Below, in pieces: positions 7,420 through 16,221 of a stretch of 64,000 bases of DNA; the stretch's first letter is position 1, and every line of letters begins with the position of its first letter. Below the pieces are notes generated by a model, which worked only from the letters and a program-made list of their open reading frames with translations, did no database searches and was not told the DNA's origin. Both the position numbers and the translations under genes were made by a program. Source of the stretch: Halioglobus japonicus (GTDB taxonomy: Bacteria > Pseudomonadota > Gammaproteobacteria > Pseudomonadales > Halieaceae); contig CACSIL010000045.1 of the NCBI GenBank assembly GCA_902705825.1, positions 249,224-313,223 on the forward strand. The letters are read 5' to 3'.

Positions 7420-10400
7420 TCAGCTTTCAGACCTTCTCCTGCTTTCTCTCCACTGTAGTACCACTGTGTATATCACTGGTAAAACGAGTAAGTTAAGGAT
7501 CAGCACGGTAAACATCCCGCCAAGCATGGGCGCGACGATTCTTTGTGTAACGTCTGAGCCAGTCCCTGAACTCAGGGCTATGGGGACAAGCCCTGCTATG
7601 GTCGATACCGCTGTCATCAGCACTGCGCGTGCGCGTTTTGAGGTGGCTGATTGGGCGGCTGCTTTGATCGCTTGTTCGCTCAGCCTTTCACCGGGGGCTG
7701 CGCCCTCCTCTCGTATTGAGCGAATTTCATCATCGATAAAACTCAGTACCAGAACACCGATTTCCGCAGCCAGGCCTGCCAGCGCTATGAATCCGACCGC
7801 TACCGCAACTGACAGATTGAAACCGTTGAGGTAGATAAGCCAGACACCACCAATGAGTCCAAACGGAATTGATAACATCACTACCAGCGGTGCCACCGCG
7901 TTGCGAAAATGCAGGTACAACAGTAGGAAGATAACGAACAATGTCGCAGGAGCCACTATCTGCAATCGTGCTGCAGCGCGTTCCATATGTTCGAACTGCC
8001 CGGACCACCGTACGGTATAACCGACAGGTAACTCTACCTCACGGGAAATAACTTCTTTGGCTCGCGCCACATAGCCGCCTATGTCGGAGGTGGATATGTC
8101 GACGTATATCCAGGCGTTGGGTCGCGCATTCTCCGATTTGATCATAGGCGCTCCCCGTGTGTATTCGATGTCGGCGATCATTGCCAGCGCGACAGGTGAA
8201 CCGTTAGGGGTTGGAATAAGGATTCTGTCCAGCGCCTCGCGGTCCGACCGTAACGCTCTGGGCAGGCGGATATTCAGCGGATAGCGCTCAGTACCCTGCA
8301 CGACTTCTGTGACATTCATGCCGCCGATGGCGCTCATTATCACATCCTGTACCTGCCCTACCGTCAGGCCATAACGGGCGGCGGACTCACGTTGAATATT
8401 GATATCAAGATAGTAGCCGCCGGCTGATCTGTCGGCGAATGCGGAGAGTGTCTGCGGAAGCGTGTTAAGGGCCTGCTCTATATTTCCGGCGATAGCCTGT
8501 AAGGTTTCCAGGTTGGGGCCAGACACCTTGATACCCACCGGGGTTTTAATGCCTGTCGACAGCATATCGATACGTGTCTTGATCGGCATCGTCCAGGCAT
8601 TGCTCAAACCGGGAAACTGAATAGCCGCATCCATTTCATTCATCAGTTCACGCGTCGTCTTGCCCGGGTCGGGCCACTGCACTCTCGGCTTGAGTCTCAC
8701 CGTAGTCTCAAGCATTGAAAGCGGCGCTGGATCTGTCGCCGTATCCGCTCGCCCTGCCTTGCCAAATACGGATTGAACCTCCGGGAATGTGGCCAGAATG
8801 CGATCGGTTTGTTGCATCAGTTCCTTTGCCTTGGTGATCGAAATACCGGGCAAGGTGGTTGGCATATAGAGAATATCGCCTTCATCCAGCGGCGGCATGA
8901 ATTCGCTGCCGAGCTTGCTATAGGGGTAGGCAGTCACCAACACCAACAGCACCGCGCTCACGATGGTCAGGCCTCTGAAACGCATGAGAACAGCGAGTAC
9001 CGGTGTGTGAATCTTACGTATGACACGGCTGATGGGGTTTTTGTCCTCTGATATGATCCTGCCGCGCAGGAAGTACCCCATCAACACTGGTACCAGCGTA
9101 ATAGAGAGAATTGCGGCGGCGGCCATGGAGTATGTTTTGGTAAAAGCCAGCGGGCTGAACAGTCGGCCTTCCTGGGACTGGAGCGTGAATATCGGCACAA
9201 AGGAAACCGTAATCACCAGTAGCGAGAAAAACAGTGCCGGTCCCACTTGTCGGCAGGCCAGTTCGATGGCTTTCCAGCGTTCTGTGGTGCTCAGTTCTCG
9301 TCCTTTCGCTGCGGTAGCCTTGGCCAACTGCTTGTGTCCGTTCTCAATCATTACGATGGCACCATCTACCATGGTACCTATCGCGATAGCGATGCCACCG
9401 AGCGACATGATATTCGCGTTCAGGCCCTGGATACGCATCACGATAAACGCAAGCAGGATGCCCAGGGGTAAGGTGATGATTGCGACAAAGGCCGAGCGAG
9501 CATGCAGTAGAAACAGGATTACTACGAGGCTGACGATCAGCAGTTCCTCCATCAGCGAAGTGCCCAGGCTGGCCGATGCTCTTTCTATCAGGTCACCGCG
9601 ATCGTATACCGTTACGATTTCAATGCCTTCTGGTAAGCCGTGTTTGAGTTCTTCTAATTTTGCACGAACCGCTTTGATCGTCGTCAGGGCGTTTTCGCCA
9701 AACCGCATAATGACAATACCGCCGGCTACCTCGCCTTCGCCGTTGAGGTCGACCAGTCCGCGCCGCAGTTCCGGGCCGGTCTGAACGTGGGCTATGTCCG
9801 CGATACGCACTGGCGTGCCGAATCCATCATCACCCACCGGGATACTTTCAATATCGTTTATCGATTGGATATACCCGGGTGCTCTGACCATGTATTCCGT
9901 TTCAGCCATCTCTATCAACCGGCCGCCGACATCGTTGTTGGATTGCTGTACTGCTTTCTTCACCTGGTCCAATGTAATGTTGTAGTGCAGCAGCGCATTA
10001 GGGTCGATTTCGATCTGGTATTGACGGACATAGCCACCGACTGAAGCCACTTCGGCAACGCCGGGAACGGTCTGTAGCGGGTAGCGTAAAAACCAGTCCT
10101 GCAGGGAACGAAGATCGGCGAGATCGTGCTGCCCGGTTCTATCTACCAACGCGTACTCAAATATCCAGCCGACCCCCGTGGCATCGGGGCCGAGTGTGGG
10201 TGTAACACCGGCGGGGAGTCGGCTACTGGCGGCGTTAAGTGCTTCCAGTACCCGTGAGCGCGCCCAGTACATGTCCACATCATCCTCAAAAATGACATAC
10301 ACAAAGGACAGCCCAAAAAAGGAGTACCCGCGCACCACCTTGGTATGGGGCACCGACAGCATGGCCGTCGTCAATGGGTAGGTTACCTGGTCTTCCACTA

Positions 10401-10578
10401 CCTGGGGGGACTGACCAGGATGCTTCGCCAGTACAATCACCTGGACGTCCGATAAATCGGGAATCGCATCCAGTGGTGTACTAATGTAGGCAAAAACACC
10501 GACAATTGCGAGGATCACTGCCGCCAGCAGAACAAGCAACCGTTCTTTTACAGAGGCGCTGATGATAGCCCTGATCAT
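7420..10578 (-). CDS. cusA: CusA/CzcA-type heavy-metal RND efflux pump
   Basis: A 1052-residue inner-membrane RND transporter of the heavy-metal (HME) subfamily. The full length and twelve-helix pattern are typical. The N-terminus contains TPLDAIPDLSDVQVIV, diagnostic for the HME group, and PGQSPQVVEDQVTYPL. Methionines in SMLETTVRLKP and GAPMIKSENARP align with the E. coli CusA copper/silver-binding Met residues, and RIDMLSTGIKTPVGIKVSG is also CusA-like. That points to Cu(I)/Ag(I) rather than Zn/Co/Cd. The protein uses the proton gradient to drive metal out through CusB and CusC. Its ATG overlaps the cusB stop by four bases (ATGA), so the two are translationally coupled. Confidence 0.93.
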   Translation of the reverse strand: MIRAIISASVKERLLVLLAAVILAIVGVFAYISTPLDAIPDLSDVQVIVLAKHPGQSPQVVEDQVTYPLTTAMLSVPHTKVVRGYSFFGLSFVYVIFEDDVDMYWARSRVLEALNAASSRLPAGVTPTLGPDATGVGWIFEYALVDRTGQHDLADLRSLQDWFLRYPLQTVPGVAEVASVGGYVRQYQIEIDPNALLHYNITLDQVKKAVQQSNNDVGGRLIEMAETEYMVRAPGYIQSINDIESIPVGDDGFGTPVRIADIAHVQTGPELRRGLVDLNGEGEVAGGIVIMRFGENALTTIKAVRAKLEELKHGLPEGIEIVTVYDRGDLIERASASLGTSLMEELLIVSLVVILFLLHARSAFVAIITLPLGILLAFIVMRIQGLNANIMSLGGIAIAIGTMVDGAIVMIENGHKQLAKATAAKGRELSTTERWKAIELACRQVGPALFFSLLVITVSFVPIFTLQSQEGRLFSPLAFTKTYSMAAAAILSITLVPVLMGYFLRGRIISEDKNPISRVIRKIHTPVLAVLMRFRGLTIVSAVLLVLVTAYPYSKLGSEFMPPLDEGDILYMPTTLPGISITKAKELMQQTDRILATFPEVQSVFGKAGRADTATDPAPLSMLETTVRLKPRVQWPDPGKTTRELMNEMDAAIQFPGLSNAWTMPIKTRIDMLSTGIKTPVGIKVSGPNLETLQAIAGNIEQALNTLPQTLSAFADRSAGGYYLDINIQRESAARYGLTVGQVQDVIMSAIGGMNVTEVVQGTERYPLNIRLPRALRSDREALDRILIPTPNGSPVALAMIADIEYTRGAPMIKSENARPNAWIYVDISTSDIGGYVARAKEVISREVELPVGYTVRWSGQFEHMERAAARLQIVAPATLFVIFLLLYLHFRNAVAPLVVMLSIPFGLIGGVWLIYLNGFNLSVAVAVGFIALAGLAAEIGVLVLSFIDDEIRSIREEGAAPGERLSEQAIKAAAQSATSKRARAVLMTAVSTIAGLVPIALSSGTGSDVTQRIVAPMLGGMFTVLILNLLVLPVIYTVVLQWRESRRRSES

Positions 10579-11855
10579 CTGACGCCCTCCCCTGTTTGAT
10601 CGGCCTGTTGAGTTTTACCACTGACCATTTTCGCTGTGGCTTCCTGCAATTTTGATTCGGAATCAATCAGGAACTGCGCCGATACCACAACACGCTCTCC
10701 CACCTCTATGCCCTGAAGAACAGCCACATCCCCCTCTGACTCGATACCCAGGGTGACGCGTCGCGGTTCGAATGTGCCTGATTCAGTTGCTACAAAAATC
10801 TGATCAAAGCTGCCTGAGCGTACGACCGCTTCTGTCGGCACTACCAGTTCCGTTCTTTCCTGTGAGTAGATGCGTACTTCTACAAAGGTTTCAGGCCGCA
10901 GGAGTAGATCGGTGTTATCAAACTCCATACGAATTTGTGTGGACCGCGTTGTCGCTTCTGAATACGGGTAGATATAGGCTACAGTGCCCTTGAGGACTTC
11001 TCCTGGCAGGCTCTTGAGCGAGAGTTCCACCGCATCGCCCTCCTTCACCCAGGGTAACTCGTACTCGTAAATATCCGCATAGACCCAGACTGTGCGGAGA
11101 TCCACAATCTCGAAGAGCTCTGTTTGTGGTGTTACATACTCGCCCTGCCGCGCGCCGATACGGGCGACAATGCCCGTCGCGGGGGCTTGAATATGCAAGG
11201 TTTCCCGAATGACATGTGTCTCTTTGAGTTCCTTTATCTGGTGCGGTGGCACATCCAGTAGTGTCAGCCTTGCGTGGGAGCTCTCAACGAGTGACGTCGC
11301 GCCGCGGCGAATATCTGCAAATGGACTGTCCTTTAATGTTGTGTAGTTGTTGAGCGCGAGCAAATATTCCTGCTGTGTGCTAAGCAGCTGTGGTGAATAT
11401 ATATCCAGCAGTATTTCATCGCGGTCAACGTGCTGCCCTGTTTTATCGACACGTAGATTGCGTATCCAGCCCTCAACTTTGGGGTGCAGCGTGACTACCT
11501 TATCTTCTGCATAGTCAACACGACCGGCTGCACGAATTGTGCGCGATATAGTGCGACGCTCGGCTGTAGTAGTGCGCAAACCAATATTGTTTTGCACCAC
11601 CGGATTAATACTGACAGCGCCTTTTTGATGCCCCTGCTCCTGTTCGTAAACGGGAATATAGTCCATTCCCATGGAATCGGTGGTAGGGACAGGCGATGTC
11701 ACTGCGGGGTTCATAGGGTTTCTGTAAAACAGCGGTTGGCGTTCAGCAGGTGTGGCTGATTGCGCTGCTTTGTCTTGCATATTTGTCACAAAATGTCCGA
11801 CCCAAACACCGAAAGCCAGACAAAAAATACCGACCGCTACGAGTCGCTTATTCAT
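10575..11855 (-). CDS. cusB: CusB-type periplasmic membrane-fusion adaptor
   Basis: A 426-residue periplasmic adaptor of the metal RND efflux systems, anchored by an N-terminal hydrophobic segment (GIFCLAFGVWVGHFVTNM). Residues about 43-70 form a small heavy-metal-binding domain, YRNPMNPAVTSPVPTTDSMG followed by MDYIPVYE, as in CusB proteins with an N-terminal metal-binding module. The rest has the barrel-sandwich and helical-hairpin pattern (HPKVEGWIRNLRVDKTGQHV, IYSPQLLSTQQEYLLALNNY). It would pass Cu(I)/Ag(I) to CusA and bridge to CusC. The gene starts eight bases inside the end of cusC and overlaps cusA by four, so the three are one operon. Confidence 0.92.
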   Translation of the reverse strand: MNKRLVAVGIFCLAFGVWVGHFVTNMQDKAAQSATPAERQPLFYRNPMNPAVTSPVPTTDSMGMDYIPVYEQEQGHQKGAVSINPVVQNNIGLRTTTAERRTISRTIRAAGRVDYAEDKVVTLHPKVEGWIRNLRVDKTGQHVDRDEILLDIYSPQLLSTQQEYLLALNNYTTLKDSPFADIRRGATSLVESSHARLTLLDVPPHQIKELKETHVIRETLHIQAPATGIVARIGARQGEYVTPQTELFEIVDLRTVWVYADIYEYELPWVKEGDAVELSLKSLPGEVLKGTVAYIYPYSEATTRSTQIRMEFDNTDLLLRPETFVEVRIYSQERTELVVPTEAVVRSGSFDQIFVATESGTFEPRRVTLGIESEGDVAVLQGIEVGERVVVSAQFLIDSESKLQEATAKMVSGKTQQADQTGEGVR

Positions 11856-13176
11856 AGATATTCTCCTCTCCTACAGCAGCAGAAAGCCTCGCTATAGACT
11901 GTTGCGCCTCGGAAAAAGATTTCCAGTACAGCAGTTCTGAATTAAAAAGTGTGGCCTGACTGCGTGCCAGACTCAGAAAGTCCACCTGGCTAACCTGATA
12001 GCCCGCCAGCATGGATTCAACGGTTTGTCTTGCCTGTGGCACGATGCCTGTGTCGTAGAGCGCCATTTGCTCGATGGCCTGTTTGTACTGTGTGGCAGCA
12101 TCGGCAATGCTCATATACACCTGATTCTTTTGGTCCAGCAGCGAATAGCGAGAACGCGCAAGTTCCCTTGTATGTTGTTTAACCGATTGCGATTGTCGAC
12201 TACCGGCATACAGCGGCACATTCACGCTGAGCATGATGGAGACAAAGTCCTGCCTGGATTGCCCCAACTCATCGTGCTCTCGATTGCCGTAGGCCAGCCC
12301 TACTTTGAAATCGGGGTAGTACTCCTTTTTCGCCAGCGCCAACCGCGAACTCGATGCATCGATACCTGCCTGTTCATATTGCAGTAATGGCCGCGCACTC
12401 TCAGCGCGGTGGTAGAGGGTTGTGTGGGGTGCAATCGCTCCGGAAAAGCCGGGCATTTCCTGTGGTAGTGTAACGGGCGTGTCCGGTGAGACACCCATTA
12501 ACACATTCAATCGAATGGCCCGTTGGTTGCGCATCGCATTCAATTTGATTTCAGTATCGAGCAGGTTGGAAAGTTCCAACTGCGCAAGCAGGACATCCTG
12601 TTGTAGGCCCTGCCCTACTTCGTATTTTGTGTTGGCTACCGCTACCATTTGCCGCGCTACTGCCTGATTCTTCTTTACCGTGTCGATGGCGCGGTCGAGA
12701 TAAAACACATCCCACCACGTCACGGTGACGTTCATATCCAGATTCAAGCGCATCTCCTCGACGGAAAAAGCGGCGGCCTCCGCTTCAAACAGCGCGATGT
12801 CTTCATTGAGTGCAAGCTTGCCCGGAAACGGAAATGTCTGGCTGATACCCACCTGAATCTGGGTCATGGGCTCCTGGTTCAGATCGAAGTTGTCCCAGGG
12901 TAGATTCAACGCGTTCACGCTGATAACCGGGTCCGGCAAAGTCGCCACCTGAGGCGCTATATGAGTAAGGGCCAGATAACGTTCGCGCATTGCATCGAGG
13001 CCAGGATTATTACTACTGGCGTGACTTCGTGCTTCAGCGAGCTGCAAGAGCGATCCCTCCTGAGCGCGTACGGGGTTCGCTGCCAGCAATGCGCTAATCA
13101 GCACAAATACACCAATCGCAAGCGCAGCCAGCTCTGATTTTATGTGTGCGGCTGGAGAATTATGCATCCAACACAT
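11848..13176 (-). CDS. cusC: CusC/TolC-family outer-membrane efflux channel
   Basis: An outer-membrane factor of the TolC/CusC family. The export signal is a hydrophobic stretch ELAALAIGVFVLISALLA followed by NPVRAQ. Two repeated helical OEP domains follow, with typical LAEARSHASSNNPGLDAMRE and IQVGISQTFPFPGKL segments. It forms the trimeric channel through which CusBA expels metal. The start is uncertain: ATGs at 13176 and 13167 and a TTG at 13215 are all in frame, none with a strong ribosome-binding site. It lacks an obvious lipobox, unlike E. coli CusC. It is the first of the three efflux genes, behind the Cys-rich protein gene. Confidence 0.87.
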   Translation of the reverse strand: MCWMHNSPAAHIKSELAALAIGVFVLISALLAANPVRAQEGSLLQLAEARSHASSNNPGLDAMRERYLALTHIAPQVATLPDPVISVNALNLPWDNFDLNQEPMTQIQVGISQTFPFPGKLALNEDIALFEAEAAAFSVEEMRLNLDMNVTVTWWDVFYLDRAIDTVKKNQAVARQMVAVANTKYEVGQGLQQDVLLAQLELSNLLDTEIKLNAMRNQRAIRLNVLMGVSPDTPVTLPQEMPGFSGAIAPHTTLYHRAESARPLLQYEQAGIDASSSRLALAKKEYYPDFKVGLAYGNREHDELGQSRQDFVSIMLSVNVPLYAGSRQSQSVKQHTRELARSRYSLLDQKNQVYMSIADAATQYKQAIEQMALYDTGIVPQARQTVESMLAGYQVSQVDFLSLARSQATLFNSELLYWKSFSEAQQSIARLSAAVGEENIYE

Positions 13177-13328
13177 GCCGCGTCTATCGATACGGCCAAA
13201 TCTGGAGTTTTTCAAAATACGTCACCTATTCCCAATAACCACAGCAGTCGACGCACGGATAGCACGTGCCTGCGCGATGAAAATCGAAATGGAATTGTCC
13301 GGAGCGCGGCTGAGAACGCCGCGAGGAG

Positions 13329-13742
13329 TCAGCTTAGTCTGGGAGGTCGGTAAAGCTCAAAAGGTGACGGCGCGATAATCGCCTGGGTGATAATTGTGTA
13401 ATGTACGTCGGGGCGGGCTGCAAGAGCGTTGTGATAGTCGCAGGTGACAGAGGATGACATAACGGAGCACGCTGTCGAACAGAGAACACCGCCTGTGCAG
13501 GACTTGCAGGTATCCGATTCGTTAGGCGCGGGTGTTGCCTCCTCATGACAAGAGGGGGCACTGCGCTTCGCTTGCATGTCGTGATCGGTCTTTGCGGTAT
13601 GACTGGCGGCCAGGGATAGAGCCATAGCCTGTGCAGTGCGCTGTTCAGAATCGCCGGGCATGAAGCACGCAGACGCCAGAGATGTTACTGGCTGCAGCAG
13701 CATCAGGAAAATCATCAAGCGTGTAATGGCACGATTACGCAT
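13329..13742 (-). CDS. Cys-rich exported protein, putative metal-binding, at head of cus operon
   Basis: A protein of about 137 residues starting MRNRAITRLMIFLMLLQPVT, a classic signal peptide cleaved after SLASA. The mature part carries His, Met and Cys residues (SHTAKTDHDMQAKRSAPSCH) and a cluster CKSCTGGVLCSTAC, and ends in LYRPPRLS. Small Cys/His-rich exported proteins with such tails are common at the head of CzcCBA/CusCBA operons, often annotated as DUF2946 or CopL-like. I infer periplasmic copper binding. I chose ATG 13742 because it places the signal peptide at the N-terminus; 13817 would add an unlikely leader. It lies 150 bp upstream of cusC, on the same strand. Confidence 0.65.
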   Translation of the reverse strand: MRNRAITRLMIFLMLLQPVTSLASACFMPGDSEQRTAQAMALSLAASHTAKTDHDMQAKRSAPSCHEEATPAPNESDTCKSCTGGVLCSTACSVMSSSVTCDYHNALAARPDVHYTIITQAIIAPSPFELYRPPRLS

Positions 13743-13907
13743 AAAGGCCAAGTCTGTTTGTATTAACCGCAAGTATAGGCCTGCAGAAGCACTTTCACAA
13801 TTGCTCCACAAGCCCATGTTAACGCGCGCAACTGCGGACTGTTGCGGGATCTATTACGTCGCGGCAGCGATACACGGGGCAAACGTTCATGCCCCGCGAA
13901 GCTGAGA

Positions 13908-15101
13908 TCAGCTGTGGTCTGGCGCCACCTCCAGTTCCTGTATCTCCGGCCGACGTCTGCGCCGGGTTCGTGCCGGTATCATACTGCGCATGGCTTCCAT
14001 TTTACCGAAGCACAGCAGTTTATCGCCCGCCTCCAACAATCTGTCGGCTCGCGGGTTAGGGATAACTTTGGCGCCGCGGTACAGTGTGAGTACGTTGACA
14101 TCACTCTCTGCCAGCCCCGTTTCTTTGATCTTCTGTCCGACAAACCGGGAACCTTCGGGAACGTAGATTTCGCTGACACCATAGCCCTTGCTCACGGTGA
14201 GTCGCTGCCTGACATCTATTTCAGGGAAGTCTACCTGGGCCGCAATGTATTCAATCACCGCGCCAGCTACATCCAGGCCGGTAGCGGCTTCGATCCCTTC
14301 CAGACCCGGCGAGGAATTGACCTCCATCACCTGCGGCCCATCCTTGCCCTCCAGCATATCGACACCGGCAACCTGTAAGCCCAGTATCTGCGTACACCGT
14401 ACAGCGGTCTGTATATACTCTTCATCCAGTTCCACTGGCTCAGCGATGCCGCCGCGGTGCACATTGCTGCGAAACTCCTGCCCCTGTGCAACACGCCTCA
14501 TCGCTGCCACCACACGGTCACCGACGACGAAGGCGCGAATATCGCGCCCCTTACTCTCGGCGACAAATTTCTGGATCAGCACATTCTGTTTTTGGCTTTG
14601 TAACAGTTCAACGATGCCCTCTGCTGTTTTGACCGACTCAGCCAGCAATACGCCGATGCCCTGCGTACCCTCAATTAACTTAATCACGACAGGCGCTCCC
14701 CCTACCCTCTCGATGGCGGGGAGTACATCCTTGCGGTCGCGTACAAATGTAGTGCGCGGAATGCCGACATGGTGGCGACTGAGAATCTGCAGGCTGCGTA
14801 GCTTGTCCCGCGAATTGGTAATGCCGTGTGCCGTATTCGCGCAAAAAATATCCATCTCCTGGAACTGGCGAACGACGGCCGTGCCGTAGTAGGTGATTGA
14901 AGCACCGATGCGTGGCAGTGCCGCATCATACTGCGATAACGGTTTTTGTTTGTAGTACAGATCAGGTGAGCCGCGTTCGAGGTCGATGGCAAATTTAAGC
15001 GTGTTAAGCACGTCTACCTGGTGTTCACGTTGCAATGCGGCCTCCTTCAACCGGCGTGTGCTATAGGCATCGGGCGAGCATGAAAGGATGGCAAGTTTCA
15101 T
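13908..15101 (-). CDS. rimK: RimK-type ATP-grasp glutamate ligase with C-terminal RCK_C (TrkA-C) domain
   Basis: Residues 1-295 are a full RimK: N-terminal MKLAILSCSPDAYSTRRL, ATP-grasp motifs VVIKLIEGTQGIGVLLAE and RDIRAFVVGDRVVAAMRR, and the Mg-binding GPQVMEVNSSPGLEGIE. RimK adds glutamates to the C-terminus of ribosomal protein S6. Normal RimK stops near residue 300. This one continues with about 75 residues (EIYVPEGSRFVGQKIKETGL to LLEAGDKLLCFGKMEA) matching the RCK_C/TrkA-C fold of ion-transport regulators, which can bind small ligands, and ends in an Arg-rich tail. The start has an AAAGGAG site. The domain extension suggests ligand control of the ligase, which is inference. Confidence 0.9.
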   Translation of the reverse strand: MKLAILSCSPDAYSTRRLKEAALQREHQVDVLNTLKFAIDLERGSPDLYYKQKPLSQYDAALPRIGASITYYGTAVVRQFQEMDIFCANTAHGITNSRDKLRSLQILSRHHVGIPRTTFVRDRKDVLPAIERVGGAPVVIKLIEGTQGIGVLLAESVKTAEGIVELLQSQKQNVLIQKFVAESKGRDIRAFVVGDRVVAAMRRVAQGQEFRSNVHRGGIAEPVELDEEYIQTAVRCTQILGLQVAGVDMLEGKDGPQVMEVNSSPGLEGIEAATGLDVAGAVIEYIAAQVDFPEIDVRQRLTVSKGYGVSEIYVPEGSRFVGQKIKETGLAESDVNVLTLYRGAKVIPNPRADRLLEAGDKLLCFGKMEAMRSMIPARTRRRRRPEIQELEVAPDHS

Positions 15102-15201
15102 TGTGAACTCCTTTGAGCTGACATGACAAGGAATGAGTTGGAGAGCGCTTTCCTGAACTTGAGAAGACTACTCTCAAGGCAGAGGTCAGCATAGCTGTTT
15201 A

Positions 15202-16179
15202 TTACGTTAGTGCTCGCAAGGCCATATAACCGGCGTAGCTGGCGATCATTACAGTGGCGACCATTCGATTCAAGGTTGCACGACCGTAGAAAAATATCAC
15301 CAGTAGTACCGTAGTGAAGGCCAGTGTCAGCAGAATATCGAAAATCCCTCCTGCCGGAATAGGCAGTGGTCTAATCAATGCACTGATGGGTAGAACAAAC
15401 AGAAAATTGAAAATATTGGAACCGATGATATTGCCTACACAAAGATCCGATTCATCTTTAAACGCGGCGATCACCGAGGTGACCAGTTCCGGTAGACTGG
15501 TGCCGATTGCGACCACCAGCATGCCAATAACCACTGGGGATACGCCCAGCGCGCTAGCGAGTTCTGAGCCTTCGGAAATTGTCAGTTGGCCGCCGGCGCC
15601 TAGCGCTGCTATACCAAACCCCACGTAAATCCAATCTGCGCGCATACCCAGCGGCAGCTTTGGCGGAATCATTGTCTTCATCTGGTTCATATTGGCGATG
15701 AGCGGGTCTTCTCGCTGCTGTAGAACATCACTGATTGTGAGGTAGAGAAATATGCTGAAAAGCAGCAGTAAAATGATCCCGTCCGAGCGCGAGATCATCG
15801 CGATGCTACCCGTCAGTGGAGTGTCCAGGGTCATCACTAACAGTACCGTAGAGCCCAGCAACAGCAGTGGTAACTCACGCCGTACGATCTGCCCCTGAAT
15901 TTTCATCGGTTTGATCAGAGCAGCCATGCACAAAACCAGGCCGAGGTTAGCTAGATTGGAGCCCACTACATTACCAAACGCCAACTCTGTCTCATTGCTG
16001 ATGGCGCCAATAACGTTTACGACAAGCTCGGGTGCACTGGTACCAAACGCGACAACGGTGAGGCCGACAAGTAATGGTGAAACGCCGTGCTCGCTCGCGA
16101 TGCCCGATGCTCCGCGGACCAACGCCGTTCCCCCCAGGAGCAAGAACGTCAGTCCCAGAACCAGTAGAAAAAATGTCAC
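15202..16179 (-). CDS. yrbG: Calcium/sodium antiporter, CaCA family (YrbG-like)
   Basis: A 325-residue inner-membrane cation/Ca2+ exchanger with two inverted repeats. The alpha-1 motif VVAFGTSAPELVVNVIGA with GNVVGSNLANLGLV is mirrored by the alpha-2 motif VVAIGTSLPELVTSVIAA with GNIIGSNIFNFLFV. These Glu/Ser/Asn residues form the ion sites. About ten transmembrane helices are visible. The start is a GTG at 16179. It sits between rimK and the M14-like deacylase on the same strand, with gaps of 42 and 100 bp, so it is probably cotranscribed. Direct involvement in the RimK system is unproven, but RCK_C domains normally accompany ion transporters. Confidence 0.9.
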   Translation of the reverse strand: MTFFLLVLGLTFLLLGGTALVRGASGIASEHGVSPLLVGLTVVAFGTSAPELVVNVIGAISNETELAFGNVVGSNLANLGLVLCMAALIKPMKIQGQIVRRELPLLLLGSTVLLVMTLDTPLTGSIAMISRSDGIILLLLFSIFLYLTISDVLQQREDPLIANMNQMKTMIPPKLPLGMRADWIYVGFGIAALGAGGQLTISEGSELASALGVSPVVIGMLVVAIGTSLPELVTSVIAAFKDESDLCVGNIIGSNIFNFLFVLPISALIRPLPIPAGGIFDILLTLAFTTVLLVIFFYGRATLNRMVATVMIASYAGYMALRALT

Positions 16180-16221
16180 TAAACTTTTACCTTAATCCTT
16201 CGATATACCATAGTAACAAGT

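Noticed and set aside
8773-9784. Long open frame on the plus strand inside cusA
   Set aside because: It is the antisense shadow of a clearly conserved RND transporter gene.
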